Assembly: GCF_040605455.1 (NCBI RefSeq)
Contig: NZ_JBEXCV010000034.1
Coordinates: 1 to 64,000 of the forward strand
Direction of reading: 5' to 3'
Length of the DNA: 64,000 bases
Source of the DNA: Embleya sp040605455
GTDB lineage: Bacteria > Actinomycetota > Actinomycetes > Streptomycetales > Streptomycetaceae
Shown: positions 34,398 through 43,450 of the stretch, in pieces
Position numbering within the stretch: position 1 is the stretch's first letter
How the letters are laid out: every line of letters begins with the position of its first letter
Notes under the pieces: generated by a model
What the model was told of the DNA's origin: nothing
The model's database searches: none
What the model saw: the letters and a program-made list of their open reading frames with translations, nothing else
Position numbers and translations under genes: made by a program

Positions 34398-35141
34398 GTG
34401 CTGCCGATCGATGCGGCGGCGCATGCGAGTTCGTGGCGCCGCCGCCATCCCGCCGACAAGGCCGTGCTCTCCTTCGGGCTGCTCGGCTGCGCGGTGGCGC
34501 TGCCGCCGTGGCCCGGCGCGGTGCTGGTCGCCGGGACCGTCCTGGTCATCGCGTTCGGGTTCGCGAAGGTGCCCGCCCGGCGGCTGTGGCGGGCCGTCCG
34601 CGCGCCGCTGGGCTTCGCCGCGACCGGCGCCCTGACGCTGCTCGTGGGCGTCGGCGCGGACGGCGTCGTCTGGGCCGAGGAAGGCCCGCGGCACGCGGGC
34701 GAATTGCTGGCCCGCTCCACTGCCGCCGGCCTCGCGATGTTGTTGTTCGCGTTCACCACACCGCTGTCGGACGTGCTGCCCAGACTGACCCGGGTGGGAG
34801 TCCCGGCCGCCGTGGTGGACGTCGCGGCGGTGATGTACCGCATGTTGTTCCTGCTCTACGACACGACCGCGCGGATCAACCAGGCGCAGGCCGGCCGGCT
34901 GGGCCATCGCACCCGACGGGCCCGGTGGCGCTCGGTGGCCGGGCTCGGCTCGGCGGTGTTCGTGCACGCGTTCGCCCGCGCCCAGCGCTTGGAGGCGGGC
35001 CTGGCCGGGCGTGGCTACGACGGGCGCCTGCGGGTGCTGGTGGACGAGGTACCGATCTCGCGCGTCTTCGTGGCGGGCTCCCTGTCCGTGGTGGCGGCGG
35101 TCGTCGCCGCCACCCTTCTCCTGGTATCGGTGGTGCCGTGA
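34398..35141 (+). CDS. cbiQ: ECF transporter transmembrane (T) component CbiQ
   Basis: 247 residues with five to six helices. Conserved coupling-helix segments A-R-S-T-A-A-G near 105 and A-R-A-Q-R-L-E-A-G-L-A-G-R-G-Y near 210 contact the ATPase. GTG at 34398, four bases past the cbiN stop; the stop overlaps cbiO. Confidence 0.93.
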   Translation: MLPIDAAAHASSWRRRHPADKAVLSFGLLGCAVALPPWPGAVLVAGTVLVIAFGFAKVPARRLWRAVRAPLGFAATGALTLLVGVGADGVVWAEEGPRHAGELLARSTAAGLAMLLFAFTTPLSDVLPRLTRVGVPAAVVDVAAVMYRMLFLLYDTTARINQAQAGRLGHRTRRARWRSVAGLGSAVFVHAFARAQRLEAGLAGRGYDGRLRVLVDEVPISRVFVAGSLSVVAAVVAATLLLVSVVP

Positions 35142-35986
35142 ATCCGTTGCGGGTACGAGAGATCGGATACGCCTACGAGGACCAGCCGCCGGTGTTCGCC
35201 GGGTTGTCCCTGACCGTTTCGGCCGGGCGCGCGCTGGCCCTGCTCGGGCCGAACGGGAGTGGCAAGACCACGCTGCTGCGGCTGTTGACCGGCGGCCTGG
35301 CGCCGGACTCGGGACACGTCGAGTTGCACGAGGCGCCGATTCGGCACGACCGCAAGGGGCTCACCGCGCTGCGCCGGGTCGTGCAGTTGGTCGTCCAGGA
35401 TCCCGACGACCAGTTGTTCTCCGCGTCGGTGGCCCAGGACGTCTCGTTCGGACCGCTCAACCTGGGGCTGGATCCGGCCGAGGTGCGCTCGCGCGTGGCC
35501 GAGGCACTGGCCGCGCTCGGGATCACCGCGCTGGCGGAGCGGCCGGTGCACCTGCTGTCCTTCGGCCAGCGCAAGCGGGTCGCCATCGCCGGGGCGATCG
35601 CGATGCGGCCCGAGGTGCTGGTACTGGACGAGCCGACCGCGGGCCTGGACCCGGCCGGGCAGGAGGCCCTCCTGGAGACCCTCGCCGAGTTGCGTGCGGC
35701 CGGGACGACGGTGGTGATGGCGACGCACGACGTGGACCTCGCGCTGCGCTGGGCCGACGATGCGGCCGTGCTCGCCGACGGGCGCCTGCACACCGGGCCG
35801 GCGGAGGTGCTGCTCGCGGACACCGCGTTGCTGGCCGCGGCGAGCCTTCGGCCGACCTGGGCCCACGCGGCCGCCGCGGTGCTGGCCGCACACGGGCTGA
35901 TGCCGGCGGGCGGGCTGCCCCGCACCCCGGCCGAGCTCGCGGCCCTGGCAGTTCGGCCGACCACCCCCGAAACCCACCCGAACTGA
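35138..35986 (+). CDS. cbiO: ECF transporter ATP-binding component CbiO
   Basis: 282 residues. Walker A G-P-N-G-S-G-K-T-T (38-46), Q-loop Q-D-P-D-D-Q, ABC signature L-S-F-G-Q-R-K, Walker B L-V-L-D-E-P-T and switch His in A-T-H-D. Powers cobalt uptake through CbiMNQ. The GTG overlaps the cbiQ stop; last gene of the operon, converging on the SpoIIE-type phosphatase gene. Confidence 0.95.
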   Translation: MNPLRVREIGYAYEDQPPVFAGLSLTVSAGRALALLGPNGSGKTTLLRLLTGGLAPDSGHVELHEAPIRHDRKGLTALRRVVQLVVQDPDDQLFSASVAQDVSFGPLNLGLDPAEVRSRVAEALAALGITALAERPVHLLSFGQRKRVAIAGAIAMRPEVLVLDEPTAGLDPAGQEALLETLAELRAAGTTVVMATHDVDLALRWADDAAVLADGRLHTGPAEVLLADTALLAAASLRPTWAHAAAAVLAAHGLMPAGGLPRTPAELAALAVRPTTPETHPN

Positions 35987-36036
35987 CCGGGTGCCCCGGG
36001 GTGGTCATCCGCCGCCGGCCGGCCCGCCCGGGCCGG

Positions 36037-37167
36037 TCAGCGCCGACGCAGCAACACCACCGCCCGGTCGTCCCCGACGTTGCGACCGGCCGCCGCCACG
36101 ATCCGCCGCGCCGCGTCGCGGAAGTCGTCCCGGACCATGCGCTCGGCCTCGCCGAGGAAGCGGTCGATGCCGGTGGCGATGTCCTCGCCGGGCATCTCCA
36201 CCATGCCGTCGGTGAACAACAGGAGCGCGTCACCGGGGCCCAGCCGGCCCTTGACGCCCTCGAAGCCGGCGTCCTCGATCACCCCCAGGAGCGGGCCGAC
36301 CGCCTCGATCACCTGCCACCGGCCGGACCCGGCGATCCAGTGCACGCCCGGCGGGTGACCCGCCGAGATCAACTCGTACTCACCCGACTCCAGGTCGAGC
36401 ACCACGTGCACCGCCGTCGCGAAGCCCTCCGCCCATTCCTGGCGCAACAGGTAGTCGTTCGCCGCCGGCAGGAAGTCCCGCGGGGGCAGTGACCCGAGCA
36501 GCCCGCCGAACGCGCCGGAGAGCATCAGCGCGCGCGAGCCCGCGGCCAACCCCTTGCCGGAGACGTCGACGAGCACCACCTCCAGCACCCGCCCGCCGCC
36601 GGCCCCTCGGGAGGCGACCAGGAAGTCACCGGAGAACGACTGCCCACCGGCCGGCCGCAGCACCACCTCGGTATGCCACTGCGGTGGCAGCACCGGCATC
36701 TCGCCCTGCGCCCGCAACCGGTCGCGCAGGTCGAACAACATCGACTCGCCGCGCGTCCACTGCACCCCCAGCCGGGTCCGCATCCGGGCCATCAGCAGCA
36801 CGATGCCCGCGATCGCCCCGACCACCAGGACGGTGCCGCCGGTGACCTCGTCGGGATCGTGCACCTGGTGCTGGGCGACCAGGACTCCGGCGGTGGCCGC
36901 GTACAGGAGCAGCAGGCTGGGCATCCGCAGCACCAGCCCGCCGATCAGGATGGGCACCGCCGCCATGGTCGCGGGAAACCAGGACGCGTCCACGTCCGAC
37001 AGCAGGCCGCACGCGGTGACCGAGGCCAGCAGCCCGGCCAGGGCGAACCCGTCCGAGGGCAGGATCCGATGCCGCAGCCAGGACACGACACGCCGAGCGG
37101 AGCGCGCCAGTGCCGCGCGCCTCCCGGTCCTGCCCACCCGGTTTCTGCTGCTCGTCGGCGCGGCCAC
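36037..37167 (-). CDS. SpoIIE-type PP2C phosphatase with membrane domain
   Basis: 376 residues. Four to five hydrophobic segments in the first 130 residues, then a SpoIIE catalytic domain with S-G-D-F-L-V, V-D-V-S-G-K-G, F-T-D-G-M-V-E and D-D-R-A-V-V metal-binding motifs. Streptomycetes have dozens of such phosphatases acting on anti-anti-sigma factors. No partner kinase is adjacent. GTG start. Confidence 0.9.
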   Translation of the reverse strand: MAAPTSSRNRVGRTGRRAALARSARRVVSWLRHRILPSDGFALAGLLASVTACGLLSDVDASWFPATMAAVPILIGGLVLRMPSLLLLYAATAGVLVAQHQVHDPDEVTGGTVLVVGAIAGIVLLMARMRTRLGVQWTRGESMLFDLRDRLRAQGEMPVLPPQWHTEVVLRPAGGQSFSGDFLVASRGAGGGRVLEVVLVDVSGKGLAAGSRALMLSGAFGGLLGSLPPRDFLPAANDYLLRQEWAEGFATAVHVVLDLESGEYELISAGHPPGVHWIAGSGRWQVIEAVGPLLGVIEDAGFEGVKGRLGPGDALLLFTDGMVEMPGEDIATGIDRFLGEAERMVRDDFRDAARRIVAAAGRNVGDDRAVVLLRRR

Positions 37168-37201
37168 CCCGCGACACTACCGAACGGTCATCAACCGGAG
37201 G

Positions 37202-38029
37202 TTACGCCGACGGCTGACAGGTGGGACACCAGAACAGATTCCGGCCGACCAACTCGGCGGTCCTGACCTCGGTTTCGCACACCAAACAGGGCATGTCGGC
37301 GCGCCGGTAGACGTAGACCTCGCCGCCGTGATCGTCCTTGCGCGGCTCGCGGCCCATCGCCTCGGGGGTGTGCTCGGGCCGCACAGTGTCGATCCGGCCC
37401 AGCCGCACGCCCTCGCGCATCAGCAGCACCAGGTCGGCCCACATCGCGTCCCACGTCGCCCGCGCGAGCCGGCTGCCGGGCAGCCTCGGGTCGACCCCGA
37501 AGCGAAACAGCACCTCGGCGCGGTACACGTTGCCCACGCCGGCGAGCACGTCCTGTTCCATCAACAGCGCGCCGATCGGCTTCGCGCTGCGCTGGATCCG
37601 GCGCCACGCCGCCGCCGGGTCCGCGTCCGCCCGCAACGGGTCGGGGCCCAGCCGGGCGTGCACCGCGTCCTTCTCGGCCCGGTCCAGGAGCCGGCACGCG
37701 GTCGGCCCGCGCAGATCCGCCCAGGCCGCCCCGCCCGGCACCTTCGCGGCCAGCCGCAGTCGGACCTGGCCGACCGGGTCGGGCAGCTTGTCGCCCTCGC
37801 CGAAGGAGAACTGTCCGTACAGGCCCAGGTGCACGTGGATGAAGCGCTCGCCGGAAAACTCCAGGAACAGGTGTTTCCCGTGTGCGTCGGTGGAGACGAG
37901 TCGCTCGCCGTCCAGCAGCGCCGCGCTCTCCGCGAAGCGCCCCTGCGGGCTGGTCAGCCGCAGCGGCAGTCCACCGAACCGCTCCTGGTGGGTGGTGGCG
38001 AGACGGTGAATGGTGTGGCCCTCGGGCAC
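37202..38029 (-). CDS. nei: Nei/Fpg-family DNA glycosylase-AP lyase
   Basis: 275 residues beginning M-P-E-G-H-T, with Pro2 and Glu3 as catalytic residues; the H-T that follows favours the endonuclease VIII branch. A helix-two-turn-helix segment (I-G-A-L-L-M-E-Q-D-V-L-A-G-V-G-N-V-Y) and a C-terminal zinc finger (C-L-V-C and C-P-T-C) are intact. Excises oxidised bases. Head-to-tail with rpiB, as in other streptomycetes. Confidence 0.92.
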   Translation of the reverse strand: MPEGHTIHRLATTHQERFGGLPLRLTSPQGRFAESAALLDGERLVSTDAHGKHLFLEFSGERFIHVHLGLYGQFSFGEGDKLPDPVGQVRLRLAAKVPGGAAWADLRGPTACRLLDRAEKDAVHARLGPDPLRADADPAAAWRRIQRSAKPIGALLMEQDVLAGVGNVYRAEVLFRFGVDPRLPGSRLARATWDAMWADLVLLMREGVRLGRIDTVRPEHTPEAMGREPRKDDHGGEVYVYRRADMPCLVCETEVRTAELVGRNLFWCPTCQPSA

Positions 38030-38114
38030 GCGGCCTCCAACGCAGCGACGACGGTCGGATGGGATGCGGGGTGGTGTGACACCTCAACGCTAGCGACCCG
38101 CACCGACACGCCGA

Positions 38115-38145
38115 CGCCCCCGACCGGGCGCACCGATCGGGGGCG
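38115..38145 (-). terminator. Terminator of rpiB
   Basis: CGCCCCCGA (38115-38123) pairs with TCGGGGGCG (38137-38145), 17 nt past the rpiB stop. Confidence 0.7.
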
Positions 38146-38162
38146 GGTGGGTACGGCGTGGA

Positions 38163-38630
38163 CTACGGCAGGGTCGGCAGTTCGCCGGTGTTCTCGTACT
38201 TGGTGAGCATGTTGATCCGGCGGGTGTGCCGCTCGGCCTCGCTGTACGGGGTGTTCACGAAGACCTCGAGGAATTTCGTGGCGTCCTCGGGCGAGTGCAT
38301 GCGCGCGCCCATGGAGATCACGTTCGCGTTGTTGTGTTCGCGGGCCAGCGACGCGGTCTCCTGGCTCCAGACAAGGGCGCAGCGCACACCCTTGACCTTG
38401 TTCGCCGCGATCGCCTCGCCGTTGCCGGAACCGCCGAGCACGACGCCGAGGCTGCCCGGGTCGGCGGCCACCCGCTCGCCGGCCCGCAGGCAGTACACGG
38501 GGTAGTCGTAGGAGTCGGCCTGTACGGCCGGGCCGCAGTCGACGGCCTCGTGGCCGTTGGCGTCGAGCCACGCGATGAGGTGCTGCTTGAGGTCGTAGCC
38601 GGCATGGTCGGAGCCGAGGTAAACGCGCAT
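38163..38630 (-). CDS. rpiB: Ribose-5-phosphate isomerase B
   Basis: 155 residues. N-terminal G-S-D-H-A-G-Y-D-L-K, the central G-G-S-G-N-G-E-A-I-A-A-N-K-V-K-G phosphate-binding loop and A-R-E-H-N-N-A-N match RpiB/LacAB enzymes. Interconverts ribose- and ribulose-5-phosphate. ATG at 38630 chosen at the family N-terminus. Confidence 0.93.
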   Translation of the reverse strand: MRVYLGSDHAGYDLKQHLIAWLDANGHEAVDCGPAVQADSYDYPVYCLRAGERVAADPGSLGVVLGGSGNGEAIAANKVKGVRCALVWSQETASLAREHNNANVISMGARMHSPEDATKFLEVFVNTPYSEAERHTRRINMLTKYENTGELPTLP

Positions 38631-38667
38631 GGGCCGCAGTCTCTCAGGCGCGGTCCCGAACGTCCCA

Positions 38668-39426
38668 TCAGGGCCGGTATCCACCGGGTGGCGTGTCCGG
38701 CGCACCGGTCGGCCGAGGCGGCGCGGAGGGCGGCGGGCCGGCCGGTCGGATGGTGGTGGGGGCGTCGTACGGCGACCTCGGCGGGAAGCCGGGGCCGACG
38801 TTGCCCGGTGTGCCGGGCGGGCCGTACGCGGCGGCTTGGCCGTAGACGGTCACCGGCGGCGGCGGGTAGTCGGTCGGGGGCGCCGCCCGGCGCGACGCGG
38901 CGTAGCCGGCCACCGCGGCCAGGCCCACCAGCCATCCGGTGAGCAGACCGAAGTAGGTCCCGGCCTGGATCGTGGTCATCGCGTCCTGGAAGCCCGATCC
39001 GCCGGGCCTGCGCCCGGCTTCGTCGTGCACGATCGTGAACACGGTCAGCGCGTGGAGGGCGCCGCCGAGCACCAGCGCGAACCAGCCGAGGATGAACGCC
39101 ACGAACCCGCCGGCGCGCTCGTTCAGGCCGCGCGCACCGAACGCGAGCACGGCCGCGACCACCACGAACAGCACCGCGATGCCAACGTAGCCCGCGGTGA
39201 CGTCCCTGGTGGTGAAGCTGAAGCGGAATTCGTCGCCGAGATCGCCCTTGTCCGCGATCCACAGCGGATGGCCGACGATCCGCAGCAGCACCATGTACCA
39301 CTTGCCACTGTCACTGCTCCGGCCCCAGGACTCCTTGAACACCCACTGGTTGCCCAGCCCGGCCACGATCAGGAACGCGACGACGGTTCCGCTGACGGCG
39401 ATGCGCTTGGTTGCCCCCGGTCTCAT
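38668..39426 (-). CDS. Hypothetical four-helix membrane protein with proline-rich tail
   Basis: 252 residues. Helices at about 10-25, 75-97, 105-128 and 158-178 are followed by a Pro/Gly/Tyr-rich cytoplasmic tail of about 70 residues. No domain recognised. It precedes rpiB on the same strand by 37 bp and could be co-transcribed with it. The ATG at 39426 is the first reasonable start after the bioY terminator. Confidence 0.65.
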   Translation of the reverse strand: MRPGATKRIAVSGTVVAFLIVAGLGNQWVFKESWGRSSDSGKWYMVLLRIVGHPLWIADKGDLGDEFRFSFTTRDVTAGYVGIAVLFVVVAAVLAFGARGLNERAGGFVAFILGWFALVLGGALHALTVFTIVHDEAGRRPGGSGFQDAMTTIQAGTYFGLLTGWLVGLAAVAGYAASRRAAPPTDYPPPPVTVYGQAAAYGPPGTPGNVGPGFPPRSPYDAPTTIRPAGPPPSAPPRPTGAPDTPPGGYRP

Positions 39427-39468
39427 GGCACGAGACTAGGCGCCGGCGGTGGCCGCTCGCCAAAGAAA

Positions 39469-39510
39469 TCGGACCCCGTTTCCCCCTGTGCGCGGGGAAA
39501 CGGGGTCCGA
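39469..39510 (-). terminator. Terminator of bioY
   Basis: Perfect 17-bp stem (TCGGACCCCGTTTCCCC and complement) with an 8-nt loop, 16 nt past the bioY stop. Confidence 0.85.
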
Positions 39511-39526
39511 TCGGTGACCGGGGGCG

Positions 39527-40123
39527 TCAGCCGCGCCGGCCGACCAGCTTCCAGGCGGCGGGCAGCAGCGCCATCGCCAGGGCGATCTTGACCGCGTCGC
39601 CGAAGAGGTAGTTCTGCATGCCGATCTCGTACGCCCTGGACATCGAGATGCCCAGGTCGTGTGCGAGGTAGGTGAGGCCGGCCGCGTAGATCACCGCGTT
39701 GCCCAGCACCATGGTGCCGGCGGTGCGCAGCGGGCTGCGGTCGGTACCGCGCTGGGCCAGGAAGCCGGCCACGGCCGCCGCGAGCACCATGCCGAGCACG
39801 TAACCCAGGGTCGGGAACCCGGTGCCGGAGGTGCCCTCCGCGAACCACGGCATACCCGCCGCACCCAGACCCAGGTAGAGCACCATCGCGGCGAGCCCGC
39901 GCCACGCGCCGAGCGCACTGCCGGCGAGCAGCACGGCGAAGGTCTGGCCGGTCACCGGGACCGGCGAGCCGGGCACCGGGACGGAGATCTGGGCGGCGAG
40001 GCCGACGAACGCGGACGCGCCGACGACCAGCGCGGCGTCGCGCACGGCGGCGCCCTTGAAAACCTGGGCCGGGACCAGATCGGCCAGGACGGGGCGGCGC
40101 GCATCGAGAAGGGCAGTGCTCAC
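39527..40123 (-). CDS. bioY: Biotin transporter BioY
   Basis: 198 residues with six hydrophobic helices. The segments A-A-Q-I-S-V-P-V-P-G-S-P-V-P-V-T-G-Q-T-F and Y-L-G-L-G-A-A-G-M-P-W-F are the BioY signatures. It imports biotin as the substrate-binding part of an ECF transporter; no bioMN is adjacent. The GTG at 40123 has GTGGAG 7 nt upstream. A long imperfect palindrome lies 71-108 bp upstream. Confidence 0.92.
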   Translation of the reverse strand: MSTALLDARRPVLADLVPAQVFKGAAVRDAALVVGASAFVGLAAQISVPVPGSPVPVTGQTFAVLLAGSALGAWRGLAAMVLYLGLGAAGMPWFAEGTSGTGFPTLGYVLGMVLAAAVAGFLAQRGTDRSPLRTAGTMVLGNAVIYAAGLTYLAHDLGISMSRAYEIGMQNYLFGDAVKIALAMALLPAAWKLVGRRG

Positions 40124-40193
40124 AGCGGACTCCACACTCTTGTGTTGCGGGACCCGATGAACTTAACCAATCGGACATCGCACGATCACGGGG

Positions 40194-40231
40194 GTGTCCG
40201 ACAAGGTACCGATCCGTACTTTGTCGAACAC
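40194..40231. promoter_or_regulatory. Long palindrome upstream of bioY
   Basis: 16-bp arms (GTGTCCGACAAGGTAC and GTACTTTGTCGAACAC) match at 14 of 16 positions around a 6-bp centre. It lies between the aldehyde dehydrogenase stop and the bioY start, both minus strand. AT content and lack of a T-tract favour a repressor operator for bioY over a terminator. Confidence 0.55.
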
Positions 40232-40253
40232 CACCGAAAACGTCAGTCCCGGG

Positions 40254-41651
40254 TCACAGTTGCAGCGACTTGACCTCCAGGTACTCCTCCAGGCCGAAGC
40301 GGCCCAACTCGCGCCCATTGCCCGACTGCTTGTAACCGCCGAACGGGGCAAGCGGGTTGAACGCGCCGCCGTTGATCTCCACCTGGCCGGTACGCAGCTT
40401 GCGCGCGAACGCCACCGCGGCCTCCCGACTCGGTCCCCACACCGCGCCGGACAGGCCGTACGGGGTGTCGTTGGCGATCCGCTCGGCCTCCTCCTCGGTG
40501 TCGTAGGGCAGGATCGACAACACCGGGCCGAAGATCTCCTCGCGCGCGATCGTCATGTCGCCGGTCACGTCCGAGAAGACCGTGGGCCGCACGTGGTAGC
40601 CGGTCTCCACCCCCTCGGGCAGGTCCGTGCCGCCGGTCACCAGGGTGGCGCCCTCCTCGATGCCCTTGGCGATGTAGCCGCGCACCCGCTCGAACTGGGT
40701 CGCGTTCACCAGCGGGCCGAGCTTGCCGGTCATCGCCTGCGCGGCCTCCCCCGCGACCTCGACCGCGCGCGGCAGGTCGTCGCGGTGCACCAGCATCCGG
40801 GTCAGCGCGCTGCACGTCTGCCCGCTGTTGCGGTACGCGCCGCCGATGCCCGCCCGCACCGCCTTCTCCAGGTCGGCGCCGGGCAGGATCACGTTGGCGG
40901 ATTTGCCGCCGAGTTCGAGCGCGACCCGCTTGACCGTCGCGGAGGCGAGCTCGGACACGCGCGTGCCGGCCCGGGTCGAGCCGGTGAACGAGACCATGTC
41001 GACGTCCGGGTGCGACGCGATCGCCTCGCCGACCACCGGGCCGGTGCCGGAGACCAGGTTGACCACGCCCGCCGGGAAGCCCGCGTCGTGCAGGATCTCG
41101 AAGAACAGGTGTGCGGCCTGCGGCGCGACCTCGCTGGCCTTGAGCACCACGGTGCAGCCGGCGACCAGGGCCGGGCCGAGCTTGTTGGTGATCTGGTGCA
41201 GCGGGAAGTTCCACGGGGTGATCGCCCCGACCACGCCGACCGGTTCGCGCACCACCAGCGAGGAGCCGATGGTCTCCTCCCACTCGAACTCGGCGGCGAG
41301 CTTGACGTAGCTGCCCAGCACGATCAGCGGCAGGCCCAGGTGCACCCGCTCGACCAGGGTCGCCGGGGCGCCCATGTCCGCGATGATCACCTCGGTCATC
41401 TCGGCCGAGCGCTCGGCGAGCAGGTCCCGCGCCTTCGCGAGCAGCGCGGCCCGCTCGGCCGGCGGGGTCGCCGCCCACCCGGGGAAGGCGCGCTTGGCTG
41501 CGGCCACGGCCAGGTCCACATCGGCGGGCGTGCACTGCGGCACGGTCGCCACGACCTGCTCGGTGTTGGGGTCGACGACGTCGATGGTCTCGGTCGACGA
41601 GGGCGTCGTCCACGCGCCGTCGATGTAGATCGTGTCGTAAGCCTTGGTCAT
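40254..41651 (-). CDS. NAD(P)-dependent aldehyde dehydrogenase
   Basis: 465 residues. W-N-F-P-L (145-149 region), the catalytic-Glu motif L-E-L-G-G-K-S, and the nucleophile Cys in N-S-G-Q-T-C-S. The E-I-F-G-P-V cofactor loop is intact. The specific aldehyde is unknown. The ATG at 41651 has GAGGAG upstream; the open frame before it has no good start. Confidence 0.92.
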   Translation of the reverse strand: MTKAYDTIYIDGAWTTPSSTETIDVVDPNTEQVVATVPQCTPADVDLAVAAAKRAFPGWAATPPAERAALLAKARDLLAERSAEMTEVIIADMGAPATLVERVHLGLPLIVLGSYVKLAAEFEWEETIGSSLVVREPVGVVGAITPWNFPLHQITNKLGPALVAGCTVVLKASEVAPQAAHLFFEILHDAGFPAGVVNLVSGTGPVVGEAIASHPDVDMVSFTGSTRAGTRVSELASATVKRVALELGGKSANVILPGADLEKAVRAGIGGAYRNSGQTCSALTRMLVHRDDLPRAVEVAGEAAQAMTGKLGPLVNATQFERVRGYIAKGIEEGATLVTGGTDLPEGVETGYHVRPTVFSDVTGDMTIAREEIFGPVLSILPYDTEEEAERIANDTPYGLSGAVWGPSREAAVAFARKLRTGQVEINGGAFNPLAPFGGYKQSGNGRELGRFGLEEYLEVKSLQL

Positions 41652-41837
41652 GCCGCCGAACTCCTCGCCGCTTGCCACTGGGACATGGCGCCGCGGCCGG
41701 GAACGTTCACCGGTGCTCGGCCACGACACCCGCCGAGGGTACGTCGACACGTGTGCAATCCCCAGAGCCGGGCCGCCCCGATTTCCCCACACCCACAGCG
41801 CAACCACACAGGTCAGGGGCGCCACGACCGGACAGGA

Positions 41838-42548
41838 TCAGCCGGGGAGCGCCCGGCTCTCGAAGCCGTGCGGCCCGTTCGAGGTCCACACCAGTTCGCC
41901 GCTCCGGCCGGTGACCGGGAATTCGCGGGCCAGACCGACCTCGTGCAGGAGCGCGAGCGGCGTGAAGGACACGCCGTATTCGCCCGCGCCCTTGTCGAAG
42001 CCCCAGTCCTTGTACACCTCGACGCGATACACCAACCGCACGTCGGGCAACACCGGCGAGCCCGGGATCGCGGTGACGCCGGGCAATACCTCGATCCGGC
42101 CGGTGATCCGATACTGCAGGCCGCGCATGGCCAGCCACCAGTCGGTGTCGTCCGCGCGCCGGATCAGCACCCCGTGCCAGTGCGTGGTGGTCTCGAAGAC
42201 GCTCTCGAGGCCGCCGCTGTCGTGCCAGCGGATCGCCGCGAGCGCCCACCACTCCTCGAAGTGGGTGAGCGCCGCGCGGCGGAACGGCTTGGCCCGCAGC
42301 GGCTGGGCCGGGTCGATCACCAACGGCGCGCCACGCCCGATCAGGTAGTGCCGCAACAAGGCGGCTCCCGTGCGCAGTCCCACACACCGCCACAGCGGCA
42401 CGACCGCGCGCAGCCCGAAGGCGAGCGCGCGGTCGCGCAGCCGCGGCATGCGGGAGCCGTAGGGGGCGTTGCCGTTGGGCGTGCGTGGATCCGGTCGCCC
42501 GGTACGGGAGGTGTGGATCACGCTGCTCTGGCGCTCCGGAGCCGTCAT
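41838..42548 (-). CDS. Hypothetical protein
   Basis: 236 residues, no membrane helix or signal. An Arg-rich N-terminus is followed by a domain with many Trp residues (H-F-E-E-W-W-A, T-H-W-H-G-V-L, Y-K-D-W-G-F-D) and repeated beta-strand patterns. I do not recognise the family. A TAATTA box about 11 bp before the ATG could drive a leaderless mRNA. Confidence 0.65.
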   Translation of the reverse strand: MTAPERQSSVIHTSRTGRPDPRTPNGNAPYGSRMPRLRDRALAFGLRAVVPLWRCVGLRTGAALLRHYLIGRGAPLVIDPAQPLRAKPFRRAALTHFEEWWALAAIRWHDSGGLESVFETTTHWHGVLIRRADDTDWWLAMRGLQYRITGRIEVLPGVTAIPGSPVLPDVRLVYRVEVYKDWGFDKGAGEYGVSFTPLALLHEVGLAREFPVTGRSGELVWTSNGPHGFESRALPG

Positions 42549-42587
42549 TTATCCAGATTAATTAGCTTTGCTTTGCTTTGTAGCCGA
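42549..42587 (-). promoter_or_regulatory. AT-rich promoter of the 41838-42548 gene
   Basis: On the minus strand TAATTA (42564-42559) lies 10-11 nt before the ATG at 42548, which would place the transcription start within a few bases of the ATG. Three GCTTT units precede it (42565 on). Such AT-rich DNA is rare in this window. Confidence 0.45.
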
Positions 42588-42632
42588 TTCCGAGCCGGAC
42601 CCGACAGGTTTCATCCGGTCAGTCGAAACCGG

Positions 42633-43262
42633 TCAGTCGAAGATCGGTCCCTGGTCACGGGTGCGCTTGATCTCGAAGAATCCCGGCGTGCCCGCGACCA
42701 GCACCACACCGTCCCAGAGCTTGCCCGCGTCCTCGCCCTTGGGTGCCGGCGTCACCACCGGACCGAAGAACGACACGCCGTTGACGCTGATCACCGGGGT
42801 GCCGACGTCCATGCCCACCCGGTCCATGCCGTCGTGGTGCGACTTGACCAGCGCCTCGTCGTACTCGGTCGAGTCGGCGGCGTCGGCGAGTTCGGTGGGC
42901 AGCCCGGCCTCGGTCAGCGCGGCCTCGATCATCTCGCGCGAGAACTCCTCGCCGCCCGGGTGCCGGCGGTTGCCCAGCGCGGTGTAGAGCGGCAGCAACA
43001 CTTCGTTGCCGAACCGCTGCTCGGCGGCGATGCACACCCGCACCGGACCCCAGCCGCGCTCCAACATCTCCTTGTAGGCCTCCGGGATGTCGTCCCGACC
43101 GCTGTTGAGCACGGACAGGCTCATCACGTGCCACTGCACGTCCACGGGGCGAATCTGCTCCACCTCGAGCATCCAGCGCGACGTCATCCATGCCCACGGA
43201 CACAGCGGGTCGAACCAGAAGTGCGCTATGTCGCGGGCCGGTCCGTTGTCCTTGGTGGTCAC
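42633..43262 (-). CDS. DsbA-family protein, mycothiol-dependent nitroreductase type
   Basis: 209 residues of thioredoxin/DsbA fold with a helical insertion. The active-site motif is D-P-L-C-P-W-A-W near residue 21: one Cys (C-P-W-A) instead of the C-P-W-C of the mycobacterial Rv2466c enzyme. The cis-Pro loop G-T-P-V-I follows near 157. A mixed-disulfide (monothiol) mechanism with mycothiol is therefore plausible. GTG at 43262; divergent from pepN1. Confidence 0.85.
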   Translation of the reverse strand: MTTKDNGPARDIAHFWFDPLCPWAWMTSRWMLEVEQIRPVDVQWHVMSLSVLNSGRDDIPEAYKEMLERGWGPVRVCIAAEQRFGNEVLLPLYTALGNRRHPGGEEFSREMIEAALTEAGLPTELADAADSTEYDEALVKSHHDGMDRVGMDVGTPVISVNGVSFFGPVVTPAPKGEDAGKLWDGVVLVAGTPGFFEIKRTRDQGPIFD

Positions 43263-43450
43263 TGCGGGTTCCTCTCGATCCTGATGCCTGGTCGCGATGC
43301 CTCGCGCCCGGCCGTCGATGACTGTGCAACCCCCGACCGCACCCCGTCATTCCTGGATTCCGACCGAGGATCCGGCCGAGAACCGGGCCGACACAGCCGC
43401 CCCCGCCGTGAAAGGATCGCCCGGACCGCAGCCAACCAGGGAGTGATCCA

